DNA of 64,000 nt from Prostheceraeus crozeri (GCA_907163375.1 CAJQUW010006857.1:208501-272500); one strand, 5' to 3'. Numbered from the stretch's first letter, positions 10,365 to 19,898 are shown. A program made the numbers and translations. Notes: generated by a model not told the origin, from the letters alone.

Positions 10365-11594
10365 TCAACTTTGATTTATTTTAGAAATTTCAAATATCTC
10401 TTTCGTCCAGTATCCGACGAAGCCTTTTTCAAATTTATTCTTATATTTAAATATTCTAACTCTATCTCCAATTTTAAATTTCGGCTTAAGTTTCTGCAAA
10501 TTCGGATTACTCTCATTCAAATTATTATTCTCGAATATTTTTTTTCTTATCAAATCAGGGTCGACAGAAGCATTCTTTGGAGTTTCTTCAATACCAGAAT
10601 GAACTTTATTATTGTACTCTTCTACAATTCCTGGTAATATCTTCAACCATTTCTGATTTCTTTGCTCAGTAAATTTCTTGAATAATTTATTTTTTAACGA
10701 CCGATTGAATCTTTCTATCACTACAGCTTTTCCAGCGTTTTCAGTTGAATAAACAGTTTCAAATAGTGGCTGAACGTTTCGGTTATAAAATTCCGACCCT
10801 TTATCAACAAACAATTTCCTTGGCTTTCTATTACTTTCTTTAAAGATTTCTTCAAACGCATATTTAACTGATAGACCACTTTTATTTTTTGAAGGCTTTA
10901 CCCAAGCGTATCGTGTATATGAATCTATAACGGTCAATGCGTATTTGTAGTCCCTTTCATTCGGCATATGAATAAGATCTGCACTCCAAATATCATCTTT
11001 ATTAAATACTTTTACTTTCAATAAATATTTAGGCCTTCTGTATTCTTTATGAATTTCAGACGCGTAGGTTCGAGCGTTGCTCTCAGAGTTATTAGTTCGA
11101 GCGTTGCTCTCAGACAGCTTAGCTGTCGTTTCATTTAAACCCTGTCCGAATAATATTTTAGCTTGTAAAGCTTTCTTAACAAACATTCTTTCAATTTTTT
11201 CTCTAAATGTTGGATTTTGAATACTATCTAATTCTTGAATCATCTTCTTATCAGCTGCATGTCGAGAACTTAGATCATGATTTCGATAAGCTAAATCATG
11301 CCTGTAAGCTGCGGCATCTACTTTATTTATTGGTTCTTCACCTGGTTTCGGATTATTATTCTCATCTAGTCTTATATCTAATCGAGTTCCTGGACCGGTA
11401 TATGAATGACCAGGAAGATGTTTTTCTTTCGAATATTTACTCCAAATAAATCCAGGAAAGTTTTCTAATGTTTTTTGTATGTCACCTCCAATATGCTGAC
11501 AATTTGAGTTTTCATTTTTGTTTAATAGGTAATTCAATAAATCTAAATTAGAAATTTTTAATTTAATTAAATTTTCGGAATTTGTAGAATTCAT
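10365..11594 (-). CDS. Phospholipase A2 domain fused to DDE integrase, element A
   Basis: A 409-residue open frame. Residues about 60-125 match the parvovirus VP1u-type PLA2: calcium loop YTGPGT, then the catalytic helix VDAAAYRHDLAYRNHD with the His-Asp pair, then ADKKMIQELD. The usual PLA2-protein tail (KALQAKILFGQGL) follows. After a linker containing palindromic inserts comes a retroviral-type integrase core: WSADLIHM (first Asp), VDKGSEFYN (second Asp) and the Glu in VVIERFNRSLKN, then a basic C-terminal region with RVRIFKYKNKFEKGF. Such PLA2 domains are thought to breach membranes at entry; integrase inserts the element with 6-bp duplications. No zinc-binding integrase N-terminus is seen; the PLA2 domain occupies that place. 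The frame is open across both domains; the far C-terminal tail differs from B and C. The start is preceded by TTTTAAAATG. Confidence 0.85.
   Translation of the reverse strand: MNSTNSENLIKLKISNLDLLNYLLNKNENSNCQHIGGDIQKTLENFPGFIWSKYSKEKHLPGHSYTGPGTRLDIRLDENNNPKPGEEPINKVDAAAYRHDLAYRNHDLSSRHAADKKMIQELDSIQNPTFREKIERMFVKKALQAKILFGQGLNETTAKLSESNARTNNSESNARTYASEIHKEYRRPKYLLKVKVFNKDDIWSADLIHMPNERDYKYALTVIDSYTRYAWVKPSKNKSGLSVKYAFEEIFKESNRKPRKLFVDKGSEFYNRNVQPLFETVYSTENAGKAVVIERFNRSLKNKLFKKFTEQRNQKWLKILPGIVEEYNNKVHSGIEETPKNASVDPDLIRKKIFENNNLNESNPNLQKLKPKFKIGDRVRIFKYKNKFEKGFVGYWTKEIFEISKINQS
11063..11132. repeat. Palindromic inserts in the PLA2-integrase linker
   Basis: Two copies of gttcgagcgttgctctcag and a hairpin acagcttagctgt lie in frame in the linker, giving the repeated peptide SESNART. 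The matching site in B and C lacks them (it reads LDKTHNSETYASE), so they entered A after the lineages split. Confidence 0.8.
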
Positions 11595-11642
11595 TTTAAA
11601 AGATAAAAAAAATTTAAAAGATATAATAAATGTTTTACCTAA

Positions 11643-11698
11643 TGGAACTTTGTTCAGAGGCTTTAGCCGATCGGACCAAAGGTCCTGAGGTTATTACC
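11643..11698. repeat. Palindromic cassette between two genes of element A
   Basis: Successive hairpins gaac-ttt-gttc, ggc-ttta-gcc and ggacc-aaa-ggtcc, then an aggtta...tacc segment. The same cassette in opposite orientation lies at 14380-14456, and a fuller version at 28203-28305 (B) and 37508-37614 (C). Confidence 0.8.
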
Positions 11699-12172
11699 GA
11701 ATCATACTAGGACTTAGATATATTCCAGAACCATCTTTAGTTTCTTTAATTTCAATTAAATCATCAACATTGTGGAGAATATTTTTAAGAACTCGTTTTC
11801 CTTCATCAACTAATTTTAATTTACTAATAAAATTATCTACTACTCCTTCACCCCTAGCAACTTTCTCTAACTCTCTATTATGTCGTTTTTGTTCTTCTAA
11901 TGCTGCCTTCTCTGATTTATTTTTATTTACTGCTGGGACAATACCAGCTGTCCCACCTGCAACACTTCCTGCAGCTGCTATGCCACCTATTATTAGGGGA
12001 ATTAATGGGAGAATTCTGCCATTCTTTTTTTCTTGTAATTGAATATTCTCTATCATTGGTTTACTTATGTAATACTTTTTTTGTTAATCGTAATAGTTTT
12101 AGGGGTATTTTTGTCAACAATATTACGTAATTTTAATTCAACAGTTTTATTATTACTTTTCGCTTGCGACAT
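11694..12172 (-). pseudogene. Small Gly/Ala-rich hydrophobic virion-type protein, element A
   Basis: The gene starts with TTAAAAATGTC and an N-terminal MSQAKSNNKTVELKLRN. The main 120-residue block carries a hydrophobic Gly/Ala segment (LPLIPLIIGGIAAAGSVAGG) followed by a charged helix (KSEKAALEEQKRHNRELEKVA) and a C-terminal EIKETKDGSGIYLSPSMIR. One transmembrane or membrane-active helix is likely. It lies in the capsid block between integrase and major capsid genes, so a virion role is plausible, but I do not recognise the family. Homologues are at 30276-30759 (B) and 35475-35691 (C, partial). Broken about once. Confidence 0.65.
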
Positions 12173-12304
12173 TTTTAATAAAAAAATTTTAAATTAGGAA
12201 TTTTTAATCTATTCTAGTTATGAAAAAATTTTAATCTATTCTAGTTATGAAAAAATTATAAGTTAAGAATTTTTAATCTATTCTAGTTATGAAAAAAATT
12301 TTAA

Positions 12305-13639
12305 TTAACTTATCCTTACCATCTTTCCATGAAGAATTTCAATAGAATATTTTACATCTTCTAGCAATAAACCATAAGCCATCAATGAAGTTGTAGAATC
12401 TTTCTTTTCAATATTAATTGTTACATCACAACCATTTTTAATAATATCTTCAGATTGTGCACTTAAATCGAAACAGAAAATTGGATATAAATGTCTCCAA
12501 TCTCCAGGAGTTAATTGTGGTTCAACTCCAAATTCTATACAAAGATTTCGATAAGAATCATATCCTTCCATAAATTGATTATTGGTATCATCGAATCTGA
12601 ATGGATCAATTGGATATCGGGTTTGATTTAATGAAACTTGTAAACTTCGAATTGTATTAATATGGAAGAGATTATTGTTCTTATCAAAACTTGGAGAATT
12701 ATTTATTTGAAAAGTTAGTAATAAATATCTTGGTGTATTCGCAGTTCTAGTAAAATGCCAGTTAAATCTTTGTTCGGAAAAAGTTACTGAACTAGCAGTA
12801 CGCTTTAGAAAATTTACTGGAATTGGTTTGTTAGTATTTAATCTTTTTGCAATAGCTGTTTCAACCTCTAAACTGGGAGTAATATGCTTAATCCACCATT
12901 CAAGTCTATCAATTTTTAAATATGCTTTTTTCCCAGTCTTACCAAAAAAGATTAATTCATTATTTGCTGTACGATGAATTATTAATTTAAATTTTAATTG
13001 ATATGATATTTTATCATAATCTAAATATCCGAATAATGGAGACAATGACCAATTAACTGTCTGTTTACTTTTCTTGTTAAATTCACGTCTTTCTTTATAT
13101 GCATCATTATTTGTTTTATTTAAATGTTTTGCAATATTTTCTACATCTTTCGCAATTCCTGCGGCATCTGTTCCAGCGTAAGTTAAATCATCAACAATTA
13201 TACCATCATTAGTATCAGGAAACCAACCTTCGATTTCATGCTTTTTATTATTTTCACCATTTGTTATAAATCTAAGCATTGTATCAATTACACCTGGAGA
13301 ATCACTTATTGTTTCTATATTTTGAGTTGCAACATCTAAACGCATTTGTGTAAATAATCTTGGAAAAAAATTATTCTCTAATGCAATATTATCGGTTTCT
13401 GGTAATGGTGTTGTAAAATTAGCATCACTATATAAAGAATATTCACAATGTAAAAACGAATCAGGTAAATATATATAACTCTGCTGATTATCAACTTCAA
13501 AAATTAAATCACCTCCAGTATTTACTCTACTGGAAGATCCGGGATTCATAGCAATTCTTATATAGTCATTCTTTTTTTGATTATTACTGACGAACGGAGG
13601 ATCGTCTAATCCAAATTTATTTTCGATAAGCGAAGACAT
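12305..13639 (-). CDS. Major capsid protein candidate (double jelly-roll type), element A
   Basis: A 444-residue frame. The N-terminal part (MNPGSSSRVNTGGDLIFEVD, then YLPDSFLHCEYSLY) has the feel of adintovirus/Polinton hexon N-termini, with a Gly-rich entry, a beta strand and an S-F-L strand. The protein is rich in predicted beta segments and lacks membrane segments. Its place among integrase, fibre and amphipathic virion-protein genes fits a capsid role. It is shorter than many Polinton major capsids (often 500-650). The start is preceded by TTATAAAAATG. The frame looks whole. Homologues: 28914-30221 (B) and 35692-36870 (C). Assignment rests on position and general resemblance; a structure prediction would settle it. 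Confidence 0.7.
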   Translation of the reverse strand: MSSLIENKFGLDDPPFVSNNQKKNDYIRIAMNPGSSSRVNTGGDLIFEVDNQQSYIYLPDSFLHCEYSLYSDANFTTPLPETDNIALENNFFPRLFTQMRLDVATQNIETISDSPGVIDTMLRFITNGENNKKHEIEGWFPDTNDGIIVDDLTYAGTDAAGIAKDVENIAKHLNKTNNDAYKERREFNKKSKQTVNWSLSPLFGYLDYDKISYQLKFKLIIHRTANNELIFFGKTGKKAYLKIDRLEWWIKHITPSLEVETAIAKRLNTNKPIPVNFLKRTASSVTFSEQRFNWHFTRTANTPRYLLLTFQINNSPSFDKNNNLFHINTIRSLQVSLNQTRYPIDPFRFDDTNNQFMEGYDSYRNLCIEFGVEPQLTPGDWRHLYPIFCFDLSAQSEDIIKNGCDVTINIEKKDSTTSLMAYGLLLEDVKYSIEILHGKMVRIS

Positions 13640-13734
13640 TTTTATAAAAAATAATTTGACTTTTTGTTTTTCTCAAACACAGAAAAAATTCTGCTAAAAT
13701 AAATTTACTAAAAAAATTTTACTAAAATATAACT

Positions 13735-14343
13735 TTAGAATTTTGCTAGACCAGCTCCGCTACAGCTTTGCTGGTTAGACCGAAGGTTGCTGCTCACGCC
13801 ATTTCCTCTTATTTCTTCAATTGAACGAACCGTAGGTTCAATTGAACGAACCGTAGGTTCGATTGAACGTTTTATGGCTACGCCTGATTTCTTCTTATGT
13901 TTACTATCAGACGGAGCTCCGCTCCTCAAGGTTTCCCCAACAGCTATGTTAGCAATTTTGTTTTTTGTTTCCTCTGAAAGTTTTTTTAAATTTTTTAGTT
14001 CTTCGGAATCATTCCTAAGTTTACGAATAGCTTCTAGTTGTTTTAATTCGTTTTGAGACTAGACAGCATTTGATATTGCACTAGCTGTACTACCTATAGC
14101 AGCTGCTCCTTTTGCGGCAGATGTAATCAAATCTTTATTATTTTTAATTAAGTTAACGATACTACCAATACCAGAGAAGATCCCAGCTCCTTCCGTGTGA
14201 ACGGCACCTGCGGTGCCTAGGAACTTTTGTGTTCCGACTGTTTCTCTATTATCATAATGATAAACAGGATTCATACGTGGTTCATGAGCAATTTTTTGAT
14301 TTGAAGCAAAATGTTTAAGATTGTGTTTATAAATTATAGGCAT
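13735..14343 (-). pseudogene. Amphipathic virion-like protein, element A
   Basis: It starts with TAAAAAATGCC. The N-terminus MPIIYKHNLKHFASN is followed by an amphipathic Gly/Ala-rich stretch (GAGIFSGIGSIVNLI and AAKGAAAIGSTASAISNAV) and a charged coiled-coil-like tail (NDSEELKKLKNLSEETK). The pattern recalls membrane-lytic or capsid-cement proteins such as adenovirus pVI, but no specific homology is claimed. The 3-prime part contains several palindromic inserts (13746-13930) producing SIEPTVR repeats. Broken about once. Homologues: 28356-28836 (B) and 36999-37461 (C). Confidence 0.6.
13746..13930. repeat. Cluster of palindromic inserts in a virion-protein gene
   Basis: It includes ccagc...gctgg with an accgaaggt hairpin (about 13751-13787), two tandem 21-bp units attgaacgaaccgtaggttc (about 13819-13860), a third partial unit ending atggctacgcct (to about 13885), and gagctccgctc (about 13916-13926). 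The gaaccgtaggttc plus ggctacgcc pair repeats the cassette at 10225-10262. B and C lack these inserts. Confidence 0.8.
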
Positions 14344-14379
14344 TTTTTAGGATTAAATTTGACTTTTGAGAAAAAATAT

Positions 14380-14456
14380 TTACGATCGGCTAAAGCCTCT
14401 GAACAAAGTTCTATTGGTTAGTAGTTAGTAACCTGAGGAGCTTCGCTCCGATTAAG
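14380..14456. repeat. Palindromic cassette downstream of the fibre gene
   Basis: Hairpins ggctaaagcc, gaac-aaa-gttc, ggtta...taacc and gagc-ttc-gctc follow one another. The orthologous site in B (28203-28305) and C (37508-37614) carries a related series, so this cassette is ancestral; an inverted copy sits at 11643-11698. Confidence 0.8.
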
Positions 14457-15339
14457 ATTTACGTTTGTGAATGGACAACAACTTCGAGATAACTTTATTA
14501 ATTGACTGTTGCACTTTATCTATTGCGTCAAGCAGCGTGTGATGTACTTTAATTTCTTTTCTATTAACTTGCATTTTCTGCTGATTAATCTTCAATGCCG
14601 TTTTAAGAGCATTTAACTTAATTTTAAGAACATCTAATTGTCTTTTAACAGAATCTAACTGTTCTTTATTTTCTTTAGAGTTTTCTTGTAAATTTTTCTT
14701 TAATTCATTTTCTAAATTGATTTTAAGAGTTTTCATTTTATCAACTCTTTGATTAAGTGAGTTTACTACATTTATTATTCTATTCATCTTTTTCATTTGT
14801 TGAGTAATTTTAGAACTCAATTCATCAACACTTTTTTGGAATGTAGTTTGTAACTGCTTTAAATTTTTTTTAATTCTTTCAGGTAGATTTTCTATTTCAT
14901 CTTCTAATTGTTCTTTTAACATTTTTATCTGATGTTTATTTTTAATTACAGCAGATTTTAAATTTAAAGAAAGTAATATTAAAATTTTTGAATGTTCAGA
15001 AATCTTTTTAAAAAGTTTTGCTATATCTGCTTCTAGCTCTCTATCCTTTTTATCAAGTTTTAATAATTTTTCGTTTAATGATTTGTCATTAAGTTTAAGC
15101 AACTTCAATTCATTCATCAGTGGAGCCAAAACATCGTTTATATATTTTTCTTTTAAATCATTGATTTGTGTATCAACATATTGTTTATTTGTTAACTCTG
15201 TATTTTGTTGCGGAAGAATAGAAAGATGCAATGGACCAGATAAAACGTCTCCAGTTTTCATGATATAATTTTCTATCTCTATTTCTAATTCACGATTATT
15301 CGGGATATATGCACCTCCACCGACATTTGGTAACATCAT
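14452..15339 (-). CDS. Trimeric coiled-coil fibre protein, element A
   Basis: A 295-residue frame. The N-terminal region reads YIMKTGDVLSGPLHLSI...ELTNKQYVDTQI, a motif common in phage tail-fibre and other viral fibre proteins (LSG-L-L...NK-YVD). The remainder is almost entirely heptad-like coiled coil, rich in Lys, Glu, Leu and Asn, ending RKS. This suggests a thin trimeric spike or fibre on a capsid vertex. The start MMLPNVGGGAYIP is preceded by TTAAAAAATG. The frame looks whole. Only about 44 bases separate it from the divergent gene X. Homologues: 27342-28209 (B) and 37616-38494 (C). Confidence 0.75.
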   Translation of the reverse strand: MMLPNVGGGAYIPNNRELEIEIENYIMKTGDVLSGPLHLSILPQQNTELTNKQYVDTQINDLKEKYINDVLAPLMNELKLLKLNDKSLNEKLLKLDKKDRELEADIAKLFKKISEHSKILILLSLNLKSAVIKNKHQIKMLKEQLEDEIENLPERIKKNLKQLQTTFQKSVDELSSKITQQMKKMNRIINVVNSLNQRVDKMKTLKINLENELKKNLQENSKENKEQLDSVKRQLDVLKIKLNALKTALKINQQKMQVNRKEIKVHHTLLDAIDKVQQSINKVISKLLSIHKRKS

Positions 15340-15383
15340 TTTTTAACAATGAAAAAATAAATTTTTTTCTAATAAAAAAAAAA
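15340..15383. promoter_or_regulatory. Divergent A-tract start region between fibre and gene X
   Basis: Only 44 bases separate two divergent start codons. Each ATG is immediately preceded by an A-run (ttAAAAAATG on the minus strand, taAAAAAAAAAAATG on the plus strand). The same context precedes nearly every gene of A, B and C, suggesting a shared late-type promoter or leader signal. Confidence 0.5.
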
Positions 15384-16697
15384 ATGGAAACCCCAAATTT
15401 AAAAAAATTATATTCGTCCGCATCATCCTGTTCTTCTTATTCGACGAGATCAACGGGATTTGAAAATAAATGCTTTGATAATAATAATAATAATAATCCA
15501 TGTATAGATGTTAATCTTTTGTTTCAATTACAAGCCGAAATATTTAGAGAACAGACTAAAGGTTTACCTTCTATAGAAACTAACTATTGTTTATTTCCAG
15601 GAGACCCGTTTATAAAATTTATGGAGATTGTAAGCAAATATAATGATGTAGCTTATGTTGAATTAAATAAAGAAAATATGGTTATAATAGGTCATAATAA
15701 TGTTTTCGGATTTATTAGAGCAGTTTTGCCGATTAGTAATACTGATTGGATAGAAAATAAAATTATTAATTATATCAATATTAAAGAATTAGTTAAAAAA
15801 TTAAAATCTTTTTCCAAAGAAAAAATAAGATTATTTGTTGATGAACAAAATCAATATAACATTCACATAGAGAGTAAAAAACATAATGAAGAATTATTAT
15901 GTCAAGTTTATTATAGAGACACAATTTATAAACAAGAAACATTAGAAATGCCCCAAAGATATGATGATGATACGTATATAGGATTATATTCCAACTTAAA
16001 TATTAATTTATTAAAATCTTATATAAATGGTTTAGCTCAACAAGAGAAAATTTATATGTGGACTACACCTTATACTATTAACAATGACCATAATCATAAT
16101 AAACGAACCGAAGGTTCTAGGGCTTTGCCCGATCTTAAAGAATCTTATGATAATAATGATAATAATATAGATGATAATAATATAGATGATGATAATATAG
16201 ATGATGATTCAGAAACATCTGAAAATGGTGTAAATGGTAAAAAAGATTATAAAAAGATTAGTAATTATAAAAATTTATCTAAATTTCATTTTCTTACAAT
16301 TGAAAATAATAATGATGGTATAGTTGAAGATACTGTTAGACAACTATGTGTCGGGTCTACAAAATTTAAATTAGGATTTACATCTAATCAATTTAAAATT
16401 TTATCATCTTTAATAAAAACTAAAAGTGATTCAGATTATAGTGGTGTTATTAAATTTTCCAAAAGAGAACAAAGACCAATATTTTTCTCTATTATATTAT
16501 TATCAGATAAGAAATGTAATTTAGAATTAGATATTCCAATAAGAGAATGGTATCCAATCCCAAAAAGTGTAATTTATGATGATGATGAAGAATCAATTTA
16601 TGATGATGAAGAATCAATTTATGATGATGAAGAATCAATAGTTAGTGAAAATAAATTTAAATTATCTTTTGATAAAACATTATATGATGAAACTTAA
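15384..16697 (+). CDS. Gene X, unrecognised acidic protein, element A only
   Basis: A 437-residue frame starting at METPNLKKL, chosen because its ATG follows the A-run used by the other genes. The N-terminal half is a globular-looking region (FIKFMEIVSKYNDVAYVEL, FGFIRAVLPISN), followed by an acidic low-complexity linker (repeats of NNIDDD), a second globular region (KFKLGFTSNQFKILSSLIK, CNLELDIPIREWYPIP), and a C-terminal triplicated acidic repeat (YDDEESI). The two similar-sized beta-rich halves and the position next to the polymerase allow a sliding-clamp-like idea, but this is speculation. B and C carry a different small gene at this locus. A palindromic insert encodes RTEGSRALPD at about residues 242-251. 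The frame looks whole. Confidence 0.7.
   Translation: METPNLKKLYSSASSCSSYSTRSTGFENKCFDNNNNNNPCIDVNLLFQLQAEIFREQTKGLPSIETNYCLFPGDPFIKFMEIVSKYNDVAYVELNKENMVIIGHNNVFGFIRAVLPISNTDWIENKIINYINIKELVKKLKSFSKEKIRLFVDEQNQYNIHIESKKHNEELLCQVYYRDTIYKQETLEMPQRYDDDTYIGLYSNLNINLLKSYINGLAQQEKIYMWTTPYTINNDHNHNKRTEGSRALPDLKESYDNNDNNIDDNNIDDDNIDDDSETSENGVNGKKDYKKISNYKNLSKFHFLTIENNNDGIVEDTVRQLCVGSTKFKLGFTSNQFKILSSLIKTKSDSDYSGVIKFSKREQRPIFFSIILLSDKKCNLELDIPIREWYPIPKSVIYDDDEESIYDDEESIYDDEESIVSENKFKLSFDKTLYDET
16104..16131. repeat. In-frame palindromic insert in gene X
   Basis: Double hairpin gaacc-gaa-ggttc (16105-16117) plus gggc-ttt-gccc (16120-16130), read in frame as RTEGSRALPD. Confidence 0.85.
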
Positions 16698-17119
16698 TAT
16701 GATAAAACTTAATATGATAAAACTTAATGCGATTAAACTTAATATGATAAAGAAAAAAAAACTAAAGAACGTGTAATATATAATAATATAAAATAACACT
16801 CAAGTCCTTGATATTAAAATGTTTATATCTAAAATTAAAACACAAATTTTTTCTTTAAAAATTAAAAAAATGGAAAATACCAAGTTTTATTGTAACTTAT
16901 GTAAAAAAAAGTTGCAAACAAAAAGAAGTTATCAATCTCATTTAAATAGTAAATTGCATTTACAAAATGTAGAACGAGTTGATGAAGGAAATATATTAAA
17001 ATTAAATAGTTATAAAAACTATCTAGAAACATTGTCTACTGATATAAAAGTTAAAATAATGTTTGATGATTATTCACATTCGGAATATAAAAAAGTTTTT
17101 AATAGTGAAGATGAGACCC

Positions 17120-17152
17120 TACAAACCGAAGGTTCTAGGGCTTGGCCCGTAC
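17120..17152. repeat. In-frame palindromic insert in PolB (1)
   Basis: Hairpins aacc-gaa-ggtt (17124-17134) and gggc-ttg-gccc (17138-17148), read as TEGSRAWPV. The orthologous sites in B and C lack it. Confidence 0.85.
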
Positions 17153-18778
17153 CAGATGGAAGATATTTATTTAGCGATACAGATGAATTTGATGAAGCTG
17201 AACGAAACGATGAAGCGGTAACAGATATAAAATATTTATTTAATGAATCTGTTGAACATAATGAAACCGATGAAACTTTTTATAATGTATTAAAAAACTT
17301 TTTCAAAATATTTAAGAAATCTTTCAAATGTTATATGAATGTAGAAGTACTTTATACAAAAAATGGACCTGATGGAATTCCTGAAGAAATAATACAAGGA
17401 CATTTTACAAATTCACAAGAAATTCATAATGTAAATGATATACAACTCATATTTGAATCGATGATACTTAAATTAGAAAATTGTATAATTGAAGCCCAGT
17501 TACGTGAATCTGGTTGGAGATTTGTTAAAATACTATCTAAGAAAATAGTAATTGATGAATATAAAAATAATACTGGTGGTAGTTATGTTCCTTTGCCTTT
17601 CAGTTCACCACAAATAATCAACATAAAAAATGAAGATGATTATTGTTTTCTGTGGAGTATTATAGCACATTTACATCCTGCAAAATATCACAAAGAAAGA
17701 CTAAGTCATTACAATAAAGAAGAATACATAAATGAATTTGATCTTTCTGATGGCTTAGATGAATTTCCATATGATTATAATAGGTTAAAAAAGTTTCATA
17801 AAAAGAATAAAAATTTAATAGAAGTAAATGTTTTTGAATTAAATGTGAATTACGTTTCTATTGGTAAAATTACTCCACTTTACTGAGATTCAAAAAAATT
17901 TTATTTGAATAATAAAAATTTATGTCAATCAGAAATAGTATATAATGATAGGGGAAATTACATGCATCATAATATTTTTTACCAAGGAAATATAATATGT
18001 ACTGAAAAATTTGAAATTATAAAAACACTATCACCAATAATGATTAGTCATAATAATTATAAAGGACGTAATTATAATTATGATTATGATACCGATTATT
18101 TATCTTTATCTTTAGAATATCAACAAAAATTACAAAATTTAAATGAAATTTTACAAAAATGTAAAACAGATTATCAACAACAAACAAAAATATTAGTACA
18201 AGAATATGGCCATAAATATCAAAATAAGATAGAAACGATTCAAAAATTAAATGAAGACAATAAAGAATTAAATAATGAAGAAAATGAAACCAATCAAAAA
18301 ATAAATGAATCTTTAAAAAAATGTCTACAACAATATAAAGAACAATATGATAAAGAATATAGTTATCAGTTACAAATATTAAATCAAACTTTTCATCGAA
18401 ATACATTTAATCTTACAAAAGAAATTGATGAAACACATGAAATATATAAAGATAAATTTGAAAAACTAGAACAGACAAAACAGCCAGCACAAGCGAATAT
18501 ATTATATTATCAGGGTCATTTTATATTGTGTAAAGATGTTTCTATATTCACAAAAACTTCAGATAATGCTAATTTTCCTTGTCTCCAATGTATGACGAGC
18601 TTTAGAACTAAAGAAGAAATGAATAGACATATGGAGAATTGCCAACAAAATGAAGCAGTCAGGAACACATTTCCTAAAGATGATTATTTAGAATATAATA
18701 AATGGTATTTTAAAAATAAAGTACCCTTTACTATTTATTGTGATTTCGAAGCATATAGTGTTAATATAACACAAAATC

Positions 18779-18806
18779 AAACGGAAAGTTCCAGGGCTTC
18801 ACCCGA
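18779..18806. repeat. In-frame palindromic insert in PolB (2)
   Basis: Hairpins ggaa-ag-ttcc (18783-18792) and ggg-cttca-ccc (18794-18804), read as TESSRASPD. Absent from B and C, where the site reads NITQNSDN. Confidence 0.85.
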
Positions 18807-19522
18807 TTCTGAAAATGATAATTCTGGAAAAAGTGCGCCTGAACAAAGGAAAGAAAAATATTTATTTGAACAAAAACCATTATGTTGGGGAATGTACATT
18901 CATTCAAATTATCCTGAATTATTTAAATCAGAATATTTTCAATACTATGGTGAAGATAGTTCAGAAATGTTTACAAAGAAAGTAGAAGAATTACAAAATT
19001 ATTTTTCACAATTGCTTGAAACAAATATTCCAATGATGCCATTAACAGAAAAAGAAAAATTAAATTTTATTAATGAAACAAAATGTTATTACTGTGGAAA
19101 AGAATTTACAAAAAATTATAAAAATGGCAAAGGTAGATATCTTGATAAGGTAAAAGATCATGATCATCTAAATGGATTATATAGAGGTGCAGCACATAAT
19201 TCTTGTAATCTTAATGCTAATAAATTTAAATATAACTTTGTTCCTCTATATTTCTATAATGGTTCTAAATATGATTTCCATCTAGTAATGAAAGATTTAT
19301 TTTCATCTGAAAAATTACAACAACAACAAATAAATGTACTATGTAAAACAGAAGAAGAATATTTTTCAATGCAATTAGGTTGTATTAGAATTTTAGATGC
19401 ATTTAGATTTTTTACTCCTTATTCATTAGATGTTATGGGAAAAACTTTGAAATCTGAACAATGTAAAATATTAAATAAATATAATTTAAAACCTTTAAAA
19501 GGAATATTTCCGTATGAGTACA

Positions 19523-19550
19523 TAGCCTGCGGCTCACAGTCGAAGACTGA
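19523..19550. repeat. In-frame palindromic insert in PolB (3)
   Basis: Hairpins gcc-tgc-ggc (19525-19533) and cagtc-gaa-gactg (19537-19549), read as ACGSQSKTD. The C copy reads FPYEYLTGD without the insert. Confidence 0.85.
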
Positions 19551-19870
19551 TATAACTGGAGATTTTAATTCTGTGAATAAAATTATGGAAGAAGAACAAC
19601 TTCCTCCAATAAATAAATTTAAATCAACATTAAAACAATCAAAATTATCTGACGAAGACTATGCAGAAGCTGAAAAGAATTGGAGAGAGTTAAATTGTAA
19701 AACAATGTATGATTATACAATGAAATATCTTCAGATAGATGTATTAATACTAGCTGATCTTTTCGAAAACTTTCGTGACATGTGTTTAGAATATTACGGA
19801 ATGGATCCATGTTATTGTTATTCTACACCAGGTTTAACATGGCTAGCAGGATTAAAACATACTGGTGTTC

Positions 19871-19898
19871 AAGCCGATGGCTCTAGGACAAAGTCCGT
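19871..19898. repeat. In-frame palindromic insert in PolB (4)
   Basis: Hairpins gcc-gat-ggc (19873-19881) and ggac-aaa-gtcc (19887-19897), read as ADGSRTKS, flanked by a short GTT repeat. Absent from B and C. Confidence 0.85.

Noticed and set aside
10365-11594. Retrovirus or LTR retrotransposon as the source of the integrase
   Set aside because: No LTRs, reverse transcriptase, gag or primer-binding site nearby; 6-bp duplications, PolB, ATPase and capsid genes identify a Polinton.
15384-16697. Sliding-clamp (PCNA) assignment for gene X
   Set aside because: The two beta-rich halves and position are suggestive, but no diagnostic clamp motif could be seen.
18044-18406. Minus-strand frame of 120 codons opposite the polymerase
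   Set aside because: Shadow of the polymerase coding strand in a low-complexity coiled-coil region; the plus strand has clear domain motifs.
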